Assembly (NCBI GenBank): GCA_964424075.1
Contig: CAYRGY010000001.1
Span: forward strand, 124,001 to 188,000
Length of the DNA stretch: 64,000 nucleotides
Direction of reading: 5' to 3'
DNA from: CAYRGY01 sp964424075
GTDB lineage: Bacteria > Patescibacteriota > Gracilibacteria > UBA1369
The notes beneath the pieces were generated by a model. It did not search any database. It was not told the origin of the DNA and worked only from the letters and a program-made list of their open reading frames with translations. Below, piece after piece: positions 1 to 7,869 of the stretch. The stretch's first letter is position 1, and the number at the start of each line of letters is the position of its first letter. Both the position numbers and the translations under genes were made by a program.

Positions 1-91
1 AGCGCAGGTTAATTTATTAACTCTTAAGCAAGAAAGCATTTTATTGATTATTCACAAAAAGTCAACGTACAAACCTATAAGCCCAACCATG

Positions 92-120
92 TTGACCCAT
101 GTTAATTTTAATTATATAAT
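92..120 (+). promoter_or_regulatory. Sigma70-type promoter of the transglutaminase-fold gene
   Basis: TTGACC at 92-97 is followed by a 17-base spacer and a perfect TATAAT at 115-120. The predicted transcript start is near 127, leaving a leader of about 15 bases with no Shine-Dalgarno sequence before the ATG at 142. This assignment is by pattern only. Confidence 0.7.
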
Positions 121-141
121 ATAATAATTAACAATTTAGTG

Positions 142-1128
142 ATGTACAATAATCTGAATGAACAAGAAATCAGAAATGTCATCGGTGACAGCGACATTCA
201 AATGGCCAGTCATGAGGGCCGAATCTCAGATTTAAGCTTCAAATCCTATAATCCTAACTCCGGAAAACTGGTTCTAGAAGACCAAAATGCGCAAACAATG
301 GTCATTCCGGATGTTTTTCGGGTAGATATGCACGGCAACATAGCCACAGTTCGTGTTTTAACCAGGGATAAAATATTCGACCTAACTGGCATCGGCAATG
401 TCACCCCCAAAAGAAACCGCACTCCTGTAATTGCTTTACCTGCTAATGAAAATCCTGCTCGCGGGCTGGAAAAACCACTTAGTTTAGCGGAACAGCAATC
501 ACTACTCTACTTGGACAAAGGCTATTTGAGCTTTGATCAAAAAATGGAAAACGGCTTTTTCGACGGAGGAAGAGAAATGAAACAAATTCTGACACCTAAT
601 GGCAAAGCTTACACTTCTGACCGTGAAATTATTGTTTTTGATGCCAATCAAGACCTTGCCCTAAACAATGCTTTGCATCAAGCAGAAATCCTGCTCAACC
701 GCTATAGCGATCAAGCAAATAAAATCATTGCTTTGGCACAATTCGTGAATCAGTTAATGGGAGGCAAAGTAAAACATGTAGTAGATCTAAGCGAAAAAAA
801 CATCGATCAAGTGTCAGTAAACAGCGGAGGTCAAAAAATACTGCACATTGGAAAACTAACTTACGGCTCTTGCCGACATAGATCACTACTGTTTAAATAT
901 CTTGCTGATCGCCTTGGAATTGAATCCCGCGTTATTAGAGGCGGATTCCGAGGCGGAGCACATGCCTGGAATATAGTCAGAATTAATGATCAATACTACC
1001 TGGTGGATATCATGATTTATCCAGGTAAATTATTCCCCGCAGAAAGCGTCAATTTTGGAATCTATCAAAGGGAAGGTAAACACAAACACTTTCGTGGTGG
1101 CGCAGGTGCAAAAAGCATAATTGACTAG
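142..1128 (+). CDS. Transglutaminase-fold (EDR1/CTR1-like peptidase fold) protein
   Basis: Protein of 328 residues counted from the ATG at 142; a GTG at 139 lies immediately upstream in frame and is a less likely start. The C-terminal third carries a transglutaminase-like core with Cys in GSCRHRSL (about residue 244), His in GGAHAWN (about 274) and Asp in YYLVDIM (about 289), matching the usual Cys-His-Asp triad. The surrounding sequence resembles the EDR1/CTR1/ARMC3 peptidase-like family. There is no signal peptide, so it is probably cytoplasmic. The N-terminal 150 residues are not recognised. It is a single gene with its own promoter. Substrate and reaction (protease, amidase or cross-linker) cannot be told from the sequence. 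Confidence 0.75.
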   Translation: MYNNLNEQEIRNVIGDSDIQMASHEGRISDLSFKSYNPNSGKLVLEDQNAQTMVIPDVFRVDMHGNIATVRVLTRDKIFDLTGIGNVTPKRNRTPVIALPANENPARGLEKPLSLAEQQSLLYLDKGYLSFDQKMENGFFDGGREMKQILTPNGKAYTSDREIIVFDANQDLALNNALHQAEILLNRYSDQANKIIALAQFVNQLMGGKVKHVVDLSEKNIDQVSVNSGGQKILHIGKLTYGSCRHRSLLFKYLADRLGIESRVIRGGFRGGAHAWNIVRINDQYYLVDIMIYPGKLFPAESVNFGIYQREGKHKHFRGGAGAKSIID

Positions 1129-1137
1129 TTTTGATTA

Positions 1138-1166
1138 TTGACATTTTATACTATATATAGTATAAT
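1138..1166 (+). promoter_or_regulatory. Consensus promoter with an 18-bp perfect palindrome
   Basis: TTGACA (1138-1143), a 17-base spacer and TATAAT (1161-1166) form a full-consensus promoter. The perfect palindrome TATACTATATATAGTATA (1147-1164) fills the spacer and runs into the -10 box. That position suits an operator for a dimeric repressor. The regulator is unknown. Confidence 0.65.
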
Positions 1167-1208
1167 AAAATTAGAGAAACTAAAATATGTACCATTACTT
1201 CCAAAACC

Positions 1209-1451
1209 ATGCTATCCAACTCAAACTCCCCTATTTTGAATAGTCGTGATCTTCACATGCAACTTATTAAAATGGATACTTTGGCTATTAGAACTGGCAA
1301 TAAACAGATAAGTGCCAAAGTTAATAAAATTCTACAATCTGAAGACTTCGAAGAGCTAATTCAAAATCCAGTCGATGGTTTAAGGTCAGCGATTAATAAA
1401 AAGGTGCTGAAATGCAAAAATGAATTGGACGGCTTTACCCAAGCAGCATAA
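1209..1451 (+). CDS. Small hypothetical protein under a palindromic promoter
   Basis: Protein of 80 residues with no recognised family. It is probably soluble and helical, with Lys-rich stretches in the second half and a single Cys; no signal peptide or membrane segment is visible. It stands alone: a consensus promoter containing an 18-bp palindrome lies upstream and a strong bidirectional terminator lies directly downstream. A short ORF in another frame starts at the ATG at 1187 and overlaps the start; it is probably not used. The tight promoter-operator-terminator framing suggests a regulated small protein, perhaps an autoregulator, but no DNA-binding motif can be demonstrated. Confidence 0.6.
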   Translation: MLSNSNSPILNSRDLHMQLIKMDTLAIRTGNKQISAKVNKILQSEDFEELIQNPVDGLRSAINKKVLKCKNELDGFTQAA

Positions 1452-1452
1452 A

Positions 1453-1485
1453 AGAAGCCCTTCATTTTATTGAAGGGCTTCTTTT
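1453..1485. terminator. Bidirectional rho-independent terminator
   Basis: A perfect 12-bp stem (AGAAGCCCTTCA / TGAAGGGCTTCT) with loop TTTTAT has T residues on the right and A residues on the left. It serves the gene ending at 1451 and the convergent lipoprotein gene ending at 1494. Confidence 0.9.
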
Positions 1486-1493
1486 CAATTTGC

Positions 1494-1817
1494 TTAAATA
1501 GGTTCCATAGCTTCGACTTCCAATGCATCTACTTCGGAAGCAGGCTCATCTATCATCACACCACCTTCCATCATTGCATCCATAGCCTCACCAGCCTCTC
1601 CTTCTGGAAGAATTGTCAATGAAGCGGTGACATCTTGCTCTGACTCTTCTGTAATAGTAATAGAAGCAGTCACATCTTGCTGCCGAGCCTGATCTTCAAT
1701 ATTTACTTGACCGGTAACTTCCATAGCTTCGTCATCTCCTGGTTGTGACAAAAAACCGTTATTACAACCCGCCAGAAAAACAGCTACTACTAAAAGTGCA
1801 AGAATTTTTGTTTTCAT
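1494..1817 (-). CDS. Small acidic lipoprotein with a duplicated QDVTAS motif
   Basis: Protein of 107 residues from the ATG at 1817; a TTG at 1826 is an in-frame alternative. The N-terminal signal ends in a lipobox, LAGC, with the lipidated Cys at about residue 18. The mature part is very acidic and low in complexity. It contains two near-copies of one phrase, QDVTASITI and QDVTASLTI, separated by about eight residues, which suggests an internal duplication. It should be anchored on the outer face of the membrane after modification by the Lgt encoded at 30103. Function is unknown. It is divergent from the next lipoprotein gene at 1896. Confidence 0.75.
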   Translation of the reverse strand: MKTKILALLVVAVFLAGCNNGFLSQPGDDEAMEVTGQVNIEDQARQQDVTASITITEESEQDVTASLTILPEGEAGEAMDAMMEGGVMIDEPASEVDALEVEAMEPI

Positions 1818-1895
1818 ATTGATCAAAATTAATAAATAAGTTTATTCAAGCAACATAATAATTTATAATTAAAAAAAATCAATCATTAAGACTAT

Positions 1896-2246
1896 ATGAA
1901 AAAACTAATCCCCGGACTAACTCTAATCATATTCATTTTGGCAGGTTGCAGCTCTGCTCCTTCTGAAACAGAAAACACGCCTGTATTTACTTCTCAGGAC
2001 AATGCCGAAGCCCTAGCTCAACAATATCTAGTCTCTTTACCGCAAATTCAAAACTTGCAACCTACAGCAATTGAAAAAAGCAAAAGCATAGCGGGCACCT
2101 GCGCATCTTGTTGGGAATTAACCATGGACATTACCGCCTCCGACAGCACTATCTATCAAGCAACAGTTCAATTAGAAAACAATATCCCTACACTTCTTGG
2201 AGAAATTGCTATAGCTCCAGCTTCCGAGTCAACTGATCAAGAATAA
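1896..2246 (+). CDS. Small lipoprotein with a CxxC motif
   Basis: Protein of 116 residues. It has a signal peptide with lipobox LAGC (Cys about 18) followed by a Ser/Thr-rich linker. The mature part contains an alternation of an A-x-x-YL helix and later strand segments, plus the pair CASCW near residue 68. The layout (helix then strands, under 100 residues) recalls PepSY/YpmB-like domains, but that is only a guess. TATAAT at 1864-1869 is a likely -10 box. It is transcribed divergently from the neighbouring lipoprotein gene and ends two bases from the stop of the convergent DAHP synthase gene. Confidence 0.75.
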   Translation: MKKLIPGLTLIIFILAGCSSAPSETENTPVFTSQDNAEALAQQYLVSLPQIQNLQPTAIEKSKSIAGTCASCWELTMDITASDSTIYQATVQLENNIPTLLGEIAIAPASESTDQE

Positions 2247-2247
2247 T

Positions 2248-3327
2248 CTAGCCTGCCGCCCGTATACTTCGATCATTTTCTGACTCTTTCAATTGTTTAT
2301 ATATATCTCTAATAATAGTCTGAGTATCTTCAATCGAAATACAAGCGTCAGTTATAGACATACCATCAACTAGTTCAGCTGCAGACTCAGGAATGGCCTG
2401 CTTGCCGGTCTTGATGAAACTTTCCATCATCCAGCCTTTGAAATGAGGATTATTCAAATATTGATCTGCAGTTGCTTCTATTATTTCCGGTTGCTTAAGA
2501 GGATCTTTTTCCCCAGTCTCTGGATCTATCGAATTATCATGACTAGTGTCTACTATAATTGCCGGGTGTTCTATATCCATTGCTTCCATTTTGGCAATTG
2601 CAGCTTCTAAATGTTCTTTGGAGTAATTCGGACCCGACTTTCCTCCCCGCAAAATCAAATGTGCGTATGGATTACCCTCAGTAATAATATGTTGCCTGTT
2701 CCAAATCTTATTCATTGTACTACGAGCTGCTTTTACAGCATTTATACCTACATCAATATCACCGGTAGTGGCATTTTTAGCTCCCACAACAACTGGACTG
2801 CCGGTGTGGGCAGAAACATCTGACGCCCACGCCCTTTTCTCCGTGTCTTCGACACTTCTGGCACCAATTGCTACATAGGAAACCAAATCCCCAAGTAATT
2901 TTGGATCCAAATGCGTGAACAACTCTTCATCCGCAATCGGCAGACCTCGCTCCACTACTCCCAGCATCATTTCCCTACAGTAAACCAGACCTTCAGCCGC
3001 ATTAGGCTCAGAGTGAGGATTAGGTTGAATCAGCGGCCCATTCCAACCTAGTGTAGTTCTGGGCTTTTGAATATAAACACGCATCACCAGAAGAATCTGA
3101 TCCCGAACTTCATCAGCTAATGGCTTAATCCTATCAGCATAATCAAGCACGGCTTTTTCCGGCCAGGCAGAACATGGCCCCACAATCATGATTTTGCGCG
3201 GGTCCTTTCCACTAACAATATTACGAATTTCCTGACGATGTTGTTCCACCCGTTGTTTTGATTCAACACTCAGTGGCAAATGTGAATGCAACTCTTCAAC
3301 AGTTGGTAATTCAATTACTTTATGCAT
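2248..3327 (-). CDS. 3-deoxy-D-arabino-heptulosonate 7-phosphate (DAHP) synthase, class I AroFGH type
   Basis: Protein of 359 residues, close to the E. coli AroG/F/H length (about 350). It condenses phosphoenolpyruvate and erythrose 4-phosphate in the first step of aromatic biosynthesis. Family blocks visible are IVGPCSAW, VMRVYIQKPRTTLGW, YVAIGARSVEDTEKR, HLILRGGK-PNYS and GMSITDACISIEDT, including the Cys of the GPCS block and the KPRTT substrate loop. The first 50 residues correspond to the region that carries feedback regulation in this family. It lies behind a leader peptide with seven consecutive aromatic codons and an intrinsic terminator, so it is probably controlled by transcription attenuation. 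No other shikimate-pathway gene is in the window. The paralogue (aroF, aroG or aroH) cannot be assigned. Confidence 0.95.
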   Translation of the reverse strand: MHKVIELPTVEELHSHLPLSVESKQRVEQHRQEIRNIVSGKDPRKIMIVGPCSAWPEKAVLDYADRIKPLADEVRDQILLVMRVYIQKPRTTLGWNGPLIQPNPHSEPNAAEGLVYCREMMLGVVERGLPIADEELFTHLDPKLLGDLVSYVAIGARSVEDTEKRAWASDVSAHTGSPVVVGAKNATTGDIDVGINAVKAARSTMNKIWNRQHIITEGNPYAHLILRGGKSGPNYSKEHLEAAIAKMEAMDIEHPAIIVDTSHDNSIDPETGEKDPLKQPEIIEATADQYLNNPHFKGWMMESFIKTGKQAIPESAAELVDGMSITDACISIEDTQTIIRDIYKQLKESENDRSIRAAG

Positions 3328-3348
3328 GACTTTACTTAGTTAAGATAT

Positions 3349-3423
3349 AAAAAAAGCCCTCTTCGTTTATGGATAGAGGGTGTAAGTTGCGCTTTTCTGT
3401 TACGCTAAACTAACTCTCCATCC
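3349..3423 (-). promoter_or_regulatory. Transcription attenuator (terminator/antiterminator) before DAHP synthase
   Basis: On the minus strand, CCCTCT (3380-3375) and AGAGGG (3362-3357) form a terminator stem followed by seven T residues (3355-3349), about 20 bases before the ATG. A competing pairing is visible: GGAT and AGAG within 3423-3414, the last codons of the leader peptide, can pair with ATCC (3374-3371) and CTCT (3378-3375) with a two-base bulge. That pairing consumes the left arm of the terminator. A ribosome that reaches the leader stop would cover 3423-3414 and permit termination. A ribosome stalled upstream on aromatic codons would leave it free to antiterminate. The mechanism is inferred; the sequences are seen directly. 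Confidence 0.8.
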
Positions 3424-3499
3424 GAGAGGTAAAATAAAAGTAAAACCAAAAAGATTGGCTTTTCAAAGCGGATTCTACTTTTACATTTAAGTTAGTCAT
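3410..3499 (-). CDS. Aromatic-rich attenuation leader peptide
   Basis: A 29-codon ORF (ATG at 3499, TAG at 3412-3410) reads through seven consecutive aromatic codons, FWFYFYF, at 3451-3431. It sits between a TTGACA-type promoter and an intrinsic terminator directly upstream of DAHP synthase. Its last codons overlap one arm of a possible antiterminator. This is the classic arrangement of the enterobacterial phe and trp leader peptides, here with Phe, Trp and Tyr codons mixed, which fits an enzyme serving all three pathways. No Shine-Dalgarno sequence is present, as for other genes here. The product is probably not functional as a protein; translation itself would be the sensor. Confidence 0.82.
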   Translation of the reverse strand: MTNLNVKVESALKSQSFWFYFYFTSRMES

Positions 3500-3519
3500 A
3501 ACAAAATGAATGTGAGTCG

Positions 3520-3549
3520 AATTTACTCCACTCTACCCCAACTTGTCAA
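3520..3549 (-). promoter_or_regulatory. Promoter of the DAHP synthase leader
   Basis: On the minus strand TTGACA (3549-3544), an 18-base spacer and TAAATT (3525-3520) predict a transcript start near 3513, about 14 bases before the leader-peptide ATG. The -35 box overlaps the stop codon of the upstream phosphoesterase gene. Confidence 0.6.
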
Positions 3550-4403
3550 CTATATTCGAGCTCAAATACTACAATTTCCGGCCGATTTAATAGTCTAAGT
3601 GGCAACATCACCTCGCCCATACCCGAAGAAATGAAAACATCGTTATTGTTAATCTTATACCAACCTTTAAGCAACCAATGCCGACATGGTACCACCAATC
3701 GCTTTAGCAAAGGGATACCGATTTGGCCTCCATGAGTATGTCCGCACAAAACCAAACCCACTCTGGACTTTATTTCATATGCCAAATCAGGATTATGAGT
3801 CAGCACGACAGCATTTTCAGCACTGTCCAACAAATCCAAATTATAGCGCTTCCCCCAATAATCACTTAATCCAATAATTTCCAAACCCTTGATTTGAATC
3901 TTTTGATCATCAATAAATTGTATGGATTTCAACTTTTCACGCACATTCTCTGCGTTTAACATGGCCTTCTCTTCATCGTCATGATTACCGGTGACCGCAA
4001 AAACTGGACAGTTCAACTTTCTAATAGCTGCAAAATTTTTGGGCCACCTTTCGGAAATAGGCCAAAACAAAAGATCTCCGGCAATAAGCACTGCATCCGG
4101 CCTTATGCGCTTAATGCGATCGGCCACTCTGGAAAAAAAATGACCATCTTTATAAACACCCAAATGCAAATCGGAAATCAACACAATTTGCAAATTTTTC
4201 CCCTGCCCCAAACTCATTTTTTCCTTACGCACAATGATCCAATATGGCTCGACAAATCGCATATAAACAAATAGCGACAAAACACAGGCTGTAATCAAGG
4301 TCCACAAATTAAAACTAAAAAAAAGAAGCACCAATGACAAACCCCAAAGCGGAAACGCAAAATAACTCCCCAAATAGATAATATGAAAATGCAATTTATT
4401 CAT
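3546..4403 (-). CDS. Membrane-anchored calcineurin-like metallophosphoesterase (YkuE-like)
   Basis: Protein of 285 residues from the ATG at 4403 (TTG at 4409 is an alternative). Two hydrophobic segments occupy about residues 8-50 and anchor it to the membrane. The catalytic domain follows with the family metal-binding motifs SDLHLG, AGDLL, GNHDDE, LTHNPD and GHTHGGQIG. This resembles the YkuE-type phosphoesterases, which in other bacteria act on lipid or nucleotide phosphoesters at the membrane; the substrate here is unknown. Its ATG overlaps the stop of the upstream gene by eight bases, so the two are probably co-translated. Confidence 0.88.
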   Translation of the reverse strand: MNKLHFHIIYLGSYFAFPLWGLSLVLLFFSFNLWTLITACVLSLFVYMRFVEPYWIIVRKEKMSLGQGKNLQIVLISDLHLGVYKDGHFFSRVADRIKRIRPDAVLIAGDLLFWPISERWPKNFAAIRKLNCPVFAVTGNHDDEEKAMLNAENVREKLKSIQFIDDQKIQIKGLEIIGLSDYWGKRYNLDLLDSAENAVVLTHNPDLAYEIKSRVGLVLCGHTHGGQIGIPLLKRLVVPCRHWLLKGWYKINNNDVFISSGMGEVMLPLRLLNRPEIVVFELEYS

Positions 4404-5139
4404 TTCCAATTTTTAAAGACTCCACCTCGCCTAACATTCGCAGTAACTCTTTATCACTCAATTCTTGCTTAAAATTCAAAACCATCTTCTTCAAATCTTT
4501 AAGTACTCTGCGAAGACACTTCAAAATTTCATCATCATCAAAATCCAACTCATTATCAATACTGGACAACATCTTTAGAAGACCCAGCACAAACTGACTA
4601 TCATCCAATTTTTCCAACCTCATTAAATCTGCCAACAACACATCCAAAACCAAACGCAATCGTTCAATCGGCATCAACTCTTTCTCGATGAGCTTCTCCA
4701 ATAATTTTAAAATCACTTTCCTACCCTTATGCTTTTCATTTTTTAACAAAAACATCAAAAGAATTGATAGCAGATTACGATAAAGCTTTATCTTCACCTC
4801 TCTCCCCACAATCGGCATTGCAGTATTTTGCTCATCCTTTACCCCCATCAAAACCCCCTCAGCTTGTTTAGCTTTTATTACATCTTTATGAGTATCCAAA
4901 ATATTTTCATATACATCTATCACTAAACCCTGACATTCCTGATCAGACAAATCCTCAATACGCGTCTCCAATAAAACCATCTTTTTCAAGATAATTCTAT
5001 CCAAACGCCTAAAAATTTCCTGCTTCAACTGCCTGCCCTCTAAATCAAAAATTGGCGCGTATTTTTCCCAATCAATTGAATCAACAATCTTCAGAAATTT
5101 TTCTTGCAACTTTTTTGGTATTTCTTTGAATGTTTTCAT
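4396..5139 (-). CDS. Hypothetical Leu/Lys-rich helical protein
   Basis: Protein of 247 residues from the ATG at 5139. A longer form from a TTG at 5193 would start upstream of the -10 box and is unlikely. The sequence is rich in Leu, Lys, Glu and Asp, with long amphipathic helices and a short hydrophobic stretch in the middle, and no signal peptide. No family is recognised; it may be a helical-repeat or coiled scaffold. It is translationally coupled to the YkuE-like phosphoesterase and shares a short divergent promoter region with the Ca/Na exchanger. Confidence 0.65.
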   Translation of the reverse strand: MKTFKEIPKKLQEKFLKIVDSIDWEKYAPIFDLEGRQLKQEIFRRLDRIILKKMVLLETRIEDLSDQECQGLVIDVYENILDTHKDVIKAKQAEGVLMGVKDEQNTAMPIVGREVKIKLYRNLLSILLMFLLKNEKHKGRKVILKLLEKLIEKELMPIERLRLVLDVLLADLMRLEKLDDSQFVLGLLKMLSSIDNELDFDDDEILKCLRRVLKDLKKMVLNFKQELSDKELLRMLGEVESLKIGNE

Positions 5140-5158
5140 ATCAACTTTAAATCTTTTG

Positions 5159-5165
5159 TATAATA
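5159..5165. promoter_or_regulatory. Shared divergent -10 element
   Basis: TATAATA reads as TATAAT toward the exchanger gene at 5196 and as TATTAT toward the gene starting at 5139 on the minus strand. Only 56 bases separate the two ATGs. No clear -35 boxes are visible. Confidence 0.45.
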
Positions 5166-5195
5166 GATTAATATTTAAGTAAACCAAAAACAAAA

Positions 5196-6293
5196 ATGAT
5201 CATATTCCAGATTTTACCATTATTATTAGGCTTAGTTCTAACCTATTACTTACTTGCCAAAGTATGTGACACTTATTTTGTAACCAGTCTGGAAAAGATT
5301 TCTCGAAGATTTGATATACCGGATGACGTTAATGGGGCGACCTTTATGGCAGTCGGAACCAGCGCTCCCGAATTTTTTACTGCTATCATCGCCATAACCA
5401 GAATTGGGACAGAGAATATTGGGATCGGAACTATCGTCGGCTCAGCTATCTTTAATCTATTAGTCATTATCGGTGCCGTAGCAATAATCAAACCGCTCAC
5501 CCTTAAATGGGAACCGATCATGCGGGACATAGTATTTTACCTAATTGGTATTATCATTCTGCTGGTCACTTTTTCAGACGGCATCATTACAGCTTATGAA
5601 GCATTGCTCTTTGTTTTCACCTATATCCTTTACATTCTGATTCTCACCTATTGGAAAACCATGTACCCTAAAGCAGGAGACATTAAGGAAGATTTCCCTG
5701 CTATGACCGAAGCGATTAAGTCTGAAGAAAAAGAAATGCACAAACGCAATACCTGGTTCAGCGATAGCTTGGAATTTATCGACAAAGCACTCAAAAAAAG
5801 CTTCCCCAATCTGAATCGCTATCCCCGTCTATTTATGTTCACCTTTGTACTTTCGATTTTTTATATTGTTTTATTAAGTTGGAGTTTAGTCGAGCTTGCT
5901 GTAGGATTAGCCACCACATTACAAATTCCTCAAGTAATCATTGCCCTAACCATTCTAGCCGGTGGCACTTCGGTTCCTGACCTCCTTTCATCTCTGGCTG
6001 TTGCCAGAAAGAACAAGGGAGACATGGCCGTTTCCAACGCTATTGCTAGCAACACATTCGACATCATGATCGGAATCGGACTTCCCTGGCTCGCCTACAC
6101 ATTGATTACCCAAAACAACTTAATCGTCTCCACTGAAAAATTATATGGATCAATTTTGATTCTACTATTCGTCACATTTGGACTACTAGGGATGTTTTTG
6201 ATCCGCAAATTTCGCATTGGCAAAACTATCGGTTTCACCATGTTAGGACTTTATGCGGCATTTTTAATCTTTAAATCACTACAAATTTTTTAA
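5196..6293 (+). CDS. Calcium/sodium (cation/calcium) exchanger, CaCA family
   Basis: Integral membrane protein of 365 residues with about ten to eleven hydrophobic segments in two halves. The two inverted alpha repeats are clear: GTSAPEFFTAIIA with GSAIFN (about residues 54-88), and GGTSVPDLLSSLAVARKNKGDMA with SNTFDI (about 257-292). These carry the acidic and polar residues that bind Ca2+ and Na+. The second repeat resembles the K+-dependent NCKX branch. A hydrophilic loop (about 160-205) links the halves. It probably extrudes Ca2+ using the Na+ or H+ gradient. It is followed after ten bases by lactate dehydrogenase, so the two may be co-transcribed. Confidence 0.9.
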   Translation: MIIFQILPLLLGLVLTYYLLAKVCDTYFVTSLEKISRRFDIPDDVNGATFMAVGTSAPEFFTAIIAITRIGTENIGIGTIVGSAIFNLLVIIGAVAIIKPLTLKWEPIMRDIVFYLIGIIILLVTFSDGIITAYEALLFVFTYILYILILTYWKTMYPKAGDIKEDFPAMTEAIKSEEKEMHKRNTWFSDSLEFIDKALKKSFPNLNRYPRLFMFTFVLSIFYIVLLSWSLVELAVGLATTLQIPQVIIALTILAGGTSVPDLLSSLAVARKNKGDMAVSNAIASNTFDIMIGIGLPWLAYTLITQNNLIVSTEKLYGSILILLFVTFGLLGMFLIRKFRIGKTIGFTMLGLYAAFLIFKSLQIF

Positions 6294-6303
6294 AATCACA
6301 ACT

Positions 6304-7233
6304 ATGCATAAACACACACAATTCAAATTTAAAGTCAGTGTCATCGGCGCAGGCAATGTCGGAGCGACTGCTGCATACGCTATGATGCTGGACGGCACGC
6401 CGACTGAAATGGCACTGATTGATATTGATACCAAGAGATTGGAAGGACTTTCACTTGATTTCCAACATGCACTCTCACTACTTCCCTACACCAAATTGGA
6501 AGCAACCGATGATTACGCAGCATGTAAGGATTCGGATTTGATATTTATCACAGCGGGAGCGCGTCAAAAAGAAGGCGAAACCCGACTGGACTTGGTTGAT
6601 AAGAATAAAAAAATCTTTGCCAACATAGTTCCACAAATATTAAAAAATGCCCCCAATGCAATCATTGTTGTAGTCTCCAATCCCGTTGATGTTTTAACTT
6701 ATGAAACGATTAAACTGGCCGGACTTCCGGAAGGGCGCGTATTTGGCAGTGGAACTTGGCTAGACACTTCCCGATTTCGCTTCCACCTGGCTCAAAAAGT
6801 CAGGGTACACCCAAGCAGTATTGAAGCATTCATTCTGGGCGAACATGGCGACACATCGTTTCCGGTTTTAAGCTCTGCCAACATCGCCGGCAAACCTCTT
6901 CTCAGCTTCCATCAGTGTCCGATTGATTACGCAGAAAAATGCTATCAAGATGCCCGCAATGCCGCTTATCGCATTATCAACGATATTGGCTTCACTTCTT
7001 ATTCCATTGCAGTAGTAATAAGAGAAATAATGCTAGCAGTGTTTGAAGATTCACGCATAGTTGCCCCCGTTTCAGTCCCGCTAAAAAACTACCATGGCAT
7101 AAGCGATGTAGCTCTAAGCGTTCCGGCGGCAATCGGTAATAAAGGAATTGAAGAAATTATCGAAGTCCCTTTAAATCAATACGAAATGGACCAGCTGAAA
7201 CATTCTGCTGAGACTTTAAAGCAGTATCTTTAA
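6304..7233 (+). CDS. ldh: L-lactate dehydrogenase
   Basis: Protein of 309 residues, the usual length for L-LDH. It reduces pyruvate to lactate with NADH. Visible are the Rossmann motif GAGNVGATAA near the N-terminus, SNPVDVLTY, GSGTWLDTSRFR, and the active-site block GEHGDTSFPV with the catalytic His (about residue 180). The substrate-specificity loop reads GARQKEGETR, with Gln where malate dehydrogenases carry Arg, supporting lactate over malate. It suggests fermentative redox balancing. Its last 77 bases overlap the 3' end of a convergent gene. Confidence 0.93.
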   Translation: MHKHTQFKFKVSVIGAGNVGATAAYAMMLDGTPTEMALIDIDTKRLEGLSLDFQHALSLLPYTKLEATDDYAACKDSDLIFITAGARQKEGETRLDLVDKNKKIFANIVPQILKNAPNAIIVVVSNPVDVLTYETIKLAGLPEGRVFGSGTWLDTSRFRFHLAQKVRVHPSSIEAFILGEHGDTSFPVLSSANIAGKPLLSFHQCPIDYAEKCYQDARNAAYRIINDIGFTSYSIAVVIREIMLAVFEDSRIVAPVSVPLKNYHGISDVALSVPAAIGNKGIEEIIEVPLNQYEMDQLKHSAETLKQYL

Positions 7234-7738
7234 GCTCGATAATTTCCGCCAAAGTTAATCCTTCTGGAGATTTATAATCAGCAAATTTATGCAAGAACAT
7301 TTGTCTTAATTGGTATTGTCCCTCAACCATATTACGCAGTTCACCAGATCGTTTAGAGTCAATTTGCTCTTCAACCAATCCCATCCTTTCCAATTCCAAA
7401 AGATGCCTGACAGCCCTTTCAAACAATTTTCTTTCCATTATTAACAATCCATCATTTAATTGCCCCCAAATCAAAACTTCCAATTGATCTGATTCCCACC
7501 AAGGGTATTTATATCTTTGTTCAACCCATTCTCTGGCAAAAGAGCTAACTCCATCCATCATCGCCCTGCAAACTTTAATTTCCGCAATTATCGATCCCCT
7601 TTCAATCACAACCTCCTCCTCTTTCAACATCACCCCTCTGGATACAACACCACTTTGATGCTGTTTTTGTTCTGTACATTCATCAGCTGAATCTAAGCCA
7701 TCCGAAGCACACTCTTTGAAGGAAATCATATAGCCCAT
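7157..7738 (-). CDS. Hypothetical protein convergently overlapping ldh
   Basis: Protein of 193 residues (ATG at 7738, alternative ATG at 7729). No family is recognised. The first 40 residues are polar with three Cys; the rest is predicted helical with a Trp-rich stretch (YPWWESDQLEVLIWGQ). Composition looks like a true soluble protein. The last 77 bases are antisense to the end of ldh, an unusually long convergent overlap for this window. There is no signal peptide. The function is unknown. Confidence 0.6.
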   Translation of the reverse strand: MGYMISFKECASDGLDSADECTEQKQHQSGVVSRGVMLKEEEVVIERGSIIAEIKVCRAMMDGVSSFAREWVEQRYKYPWWESDQLEVLIWGQLNDGLLIMERKLFERAVRHLLELERMGLVEEQIDSKRSGELRNMVEGQYQLRQMFLHKFADYKSPEGLTLAEIIELKDTALKSQQNVSAGPFRIDLKGLR

Positions 7739-7869
7739 AGATTATGTTTACCATTAAATAGCCTAAAACAACACCTTTGCCAATCCAATTACTGACAAAC
7801 AACATGACAAATAGCTGCATTTTATTCTCCCACCTTGCTAAAAACTCTCTACAAAATTAGAATTCAAGC

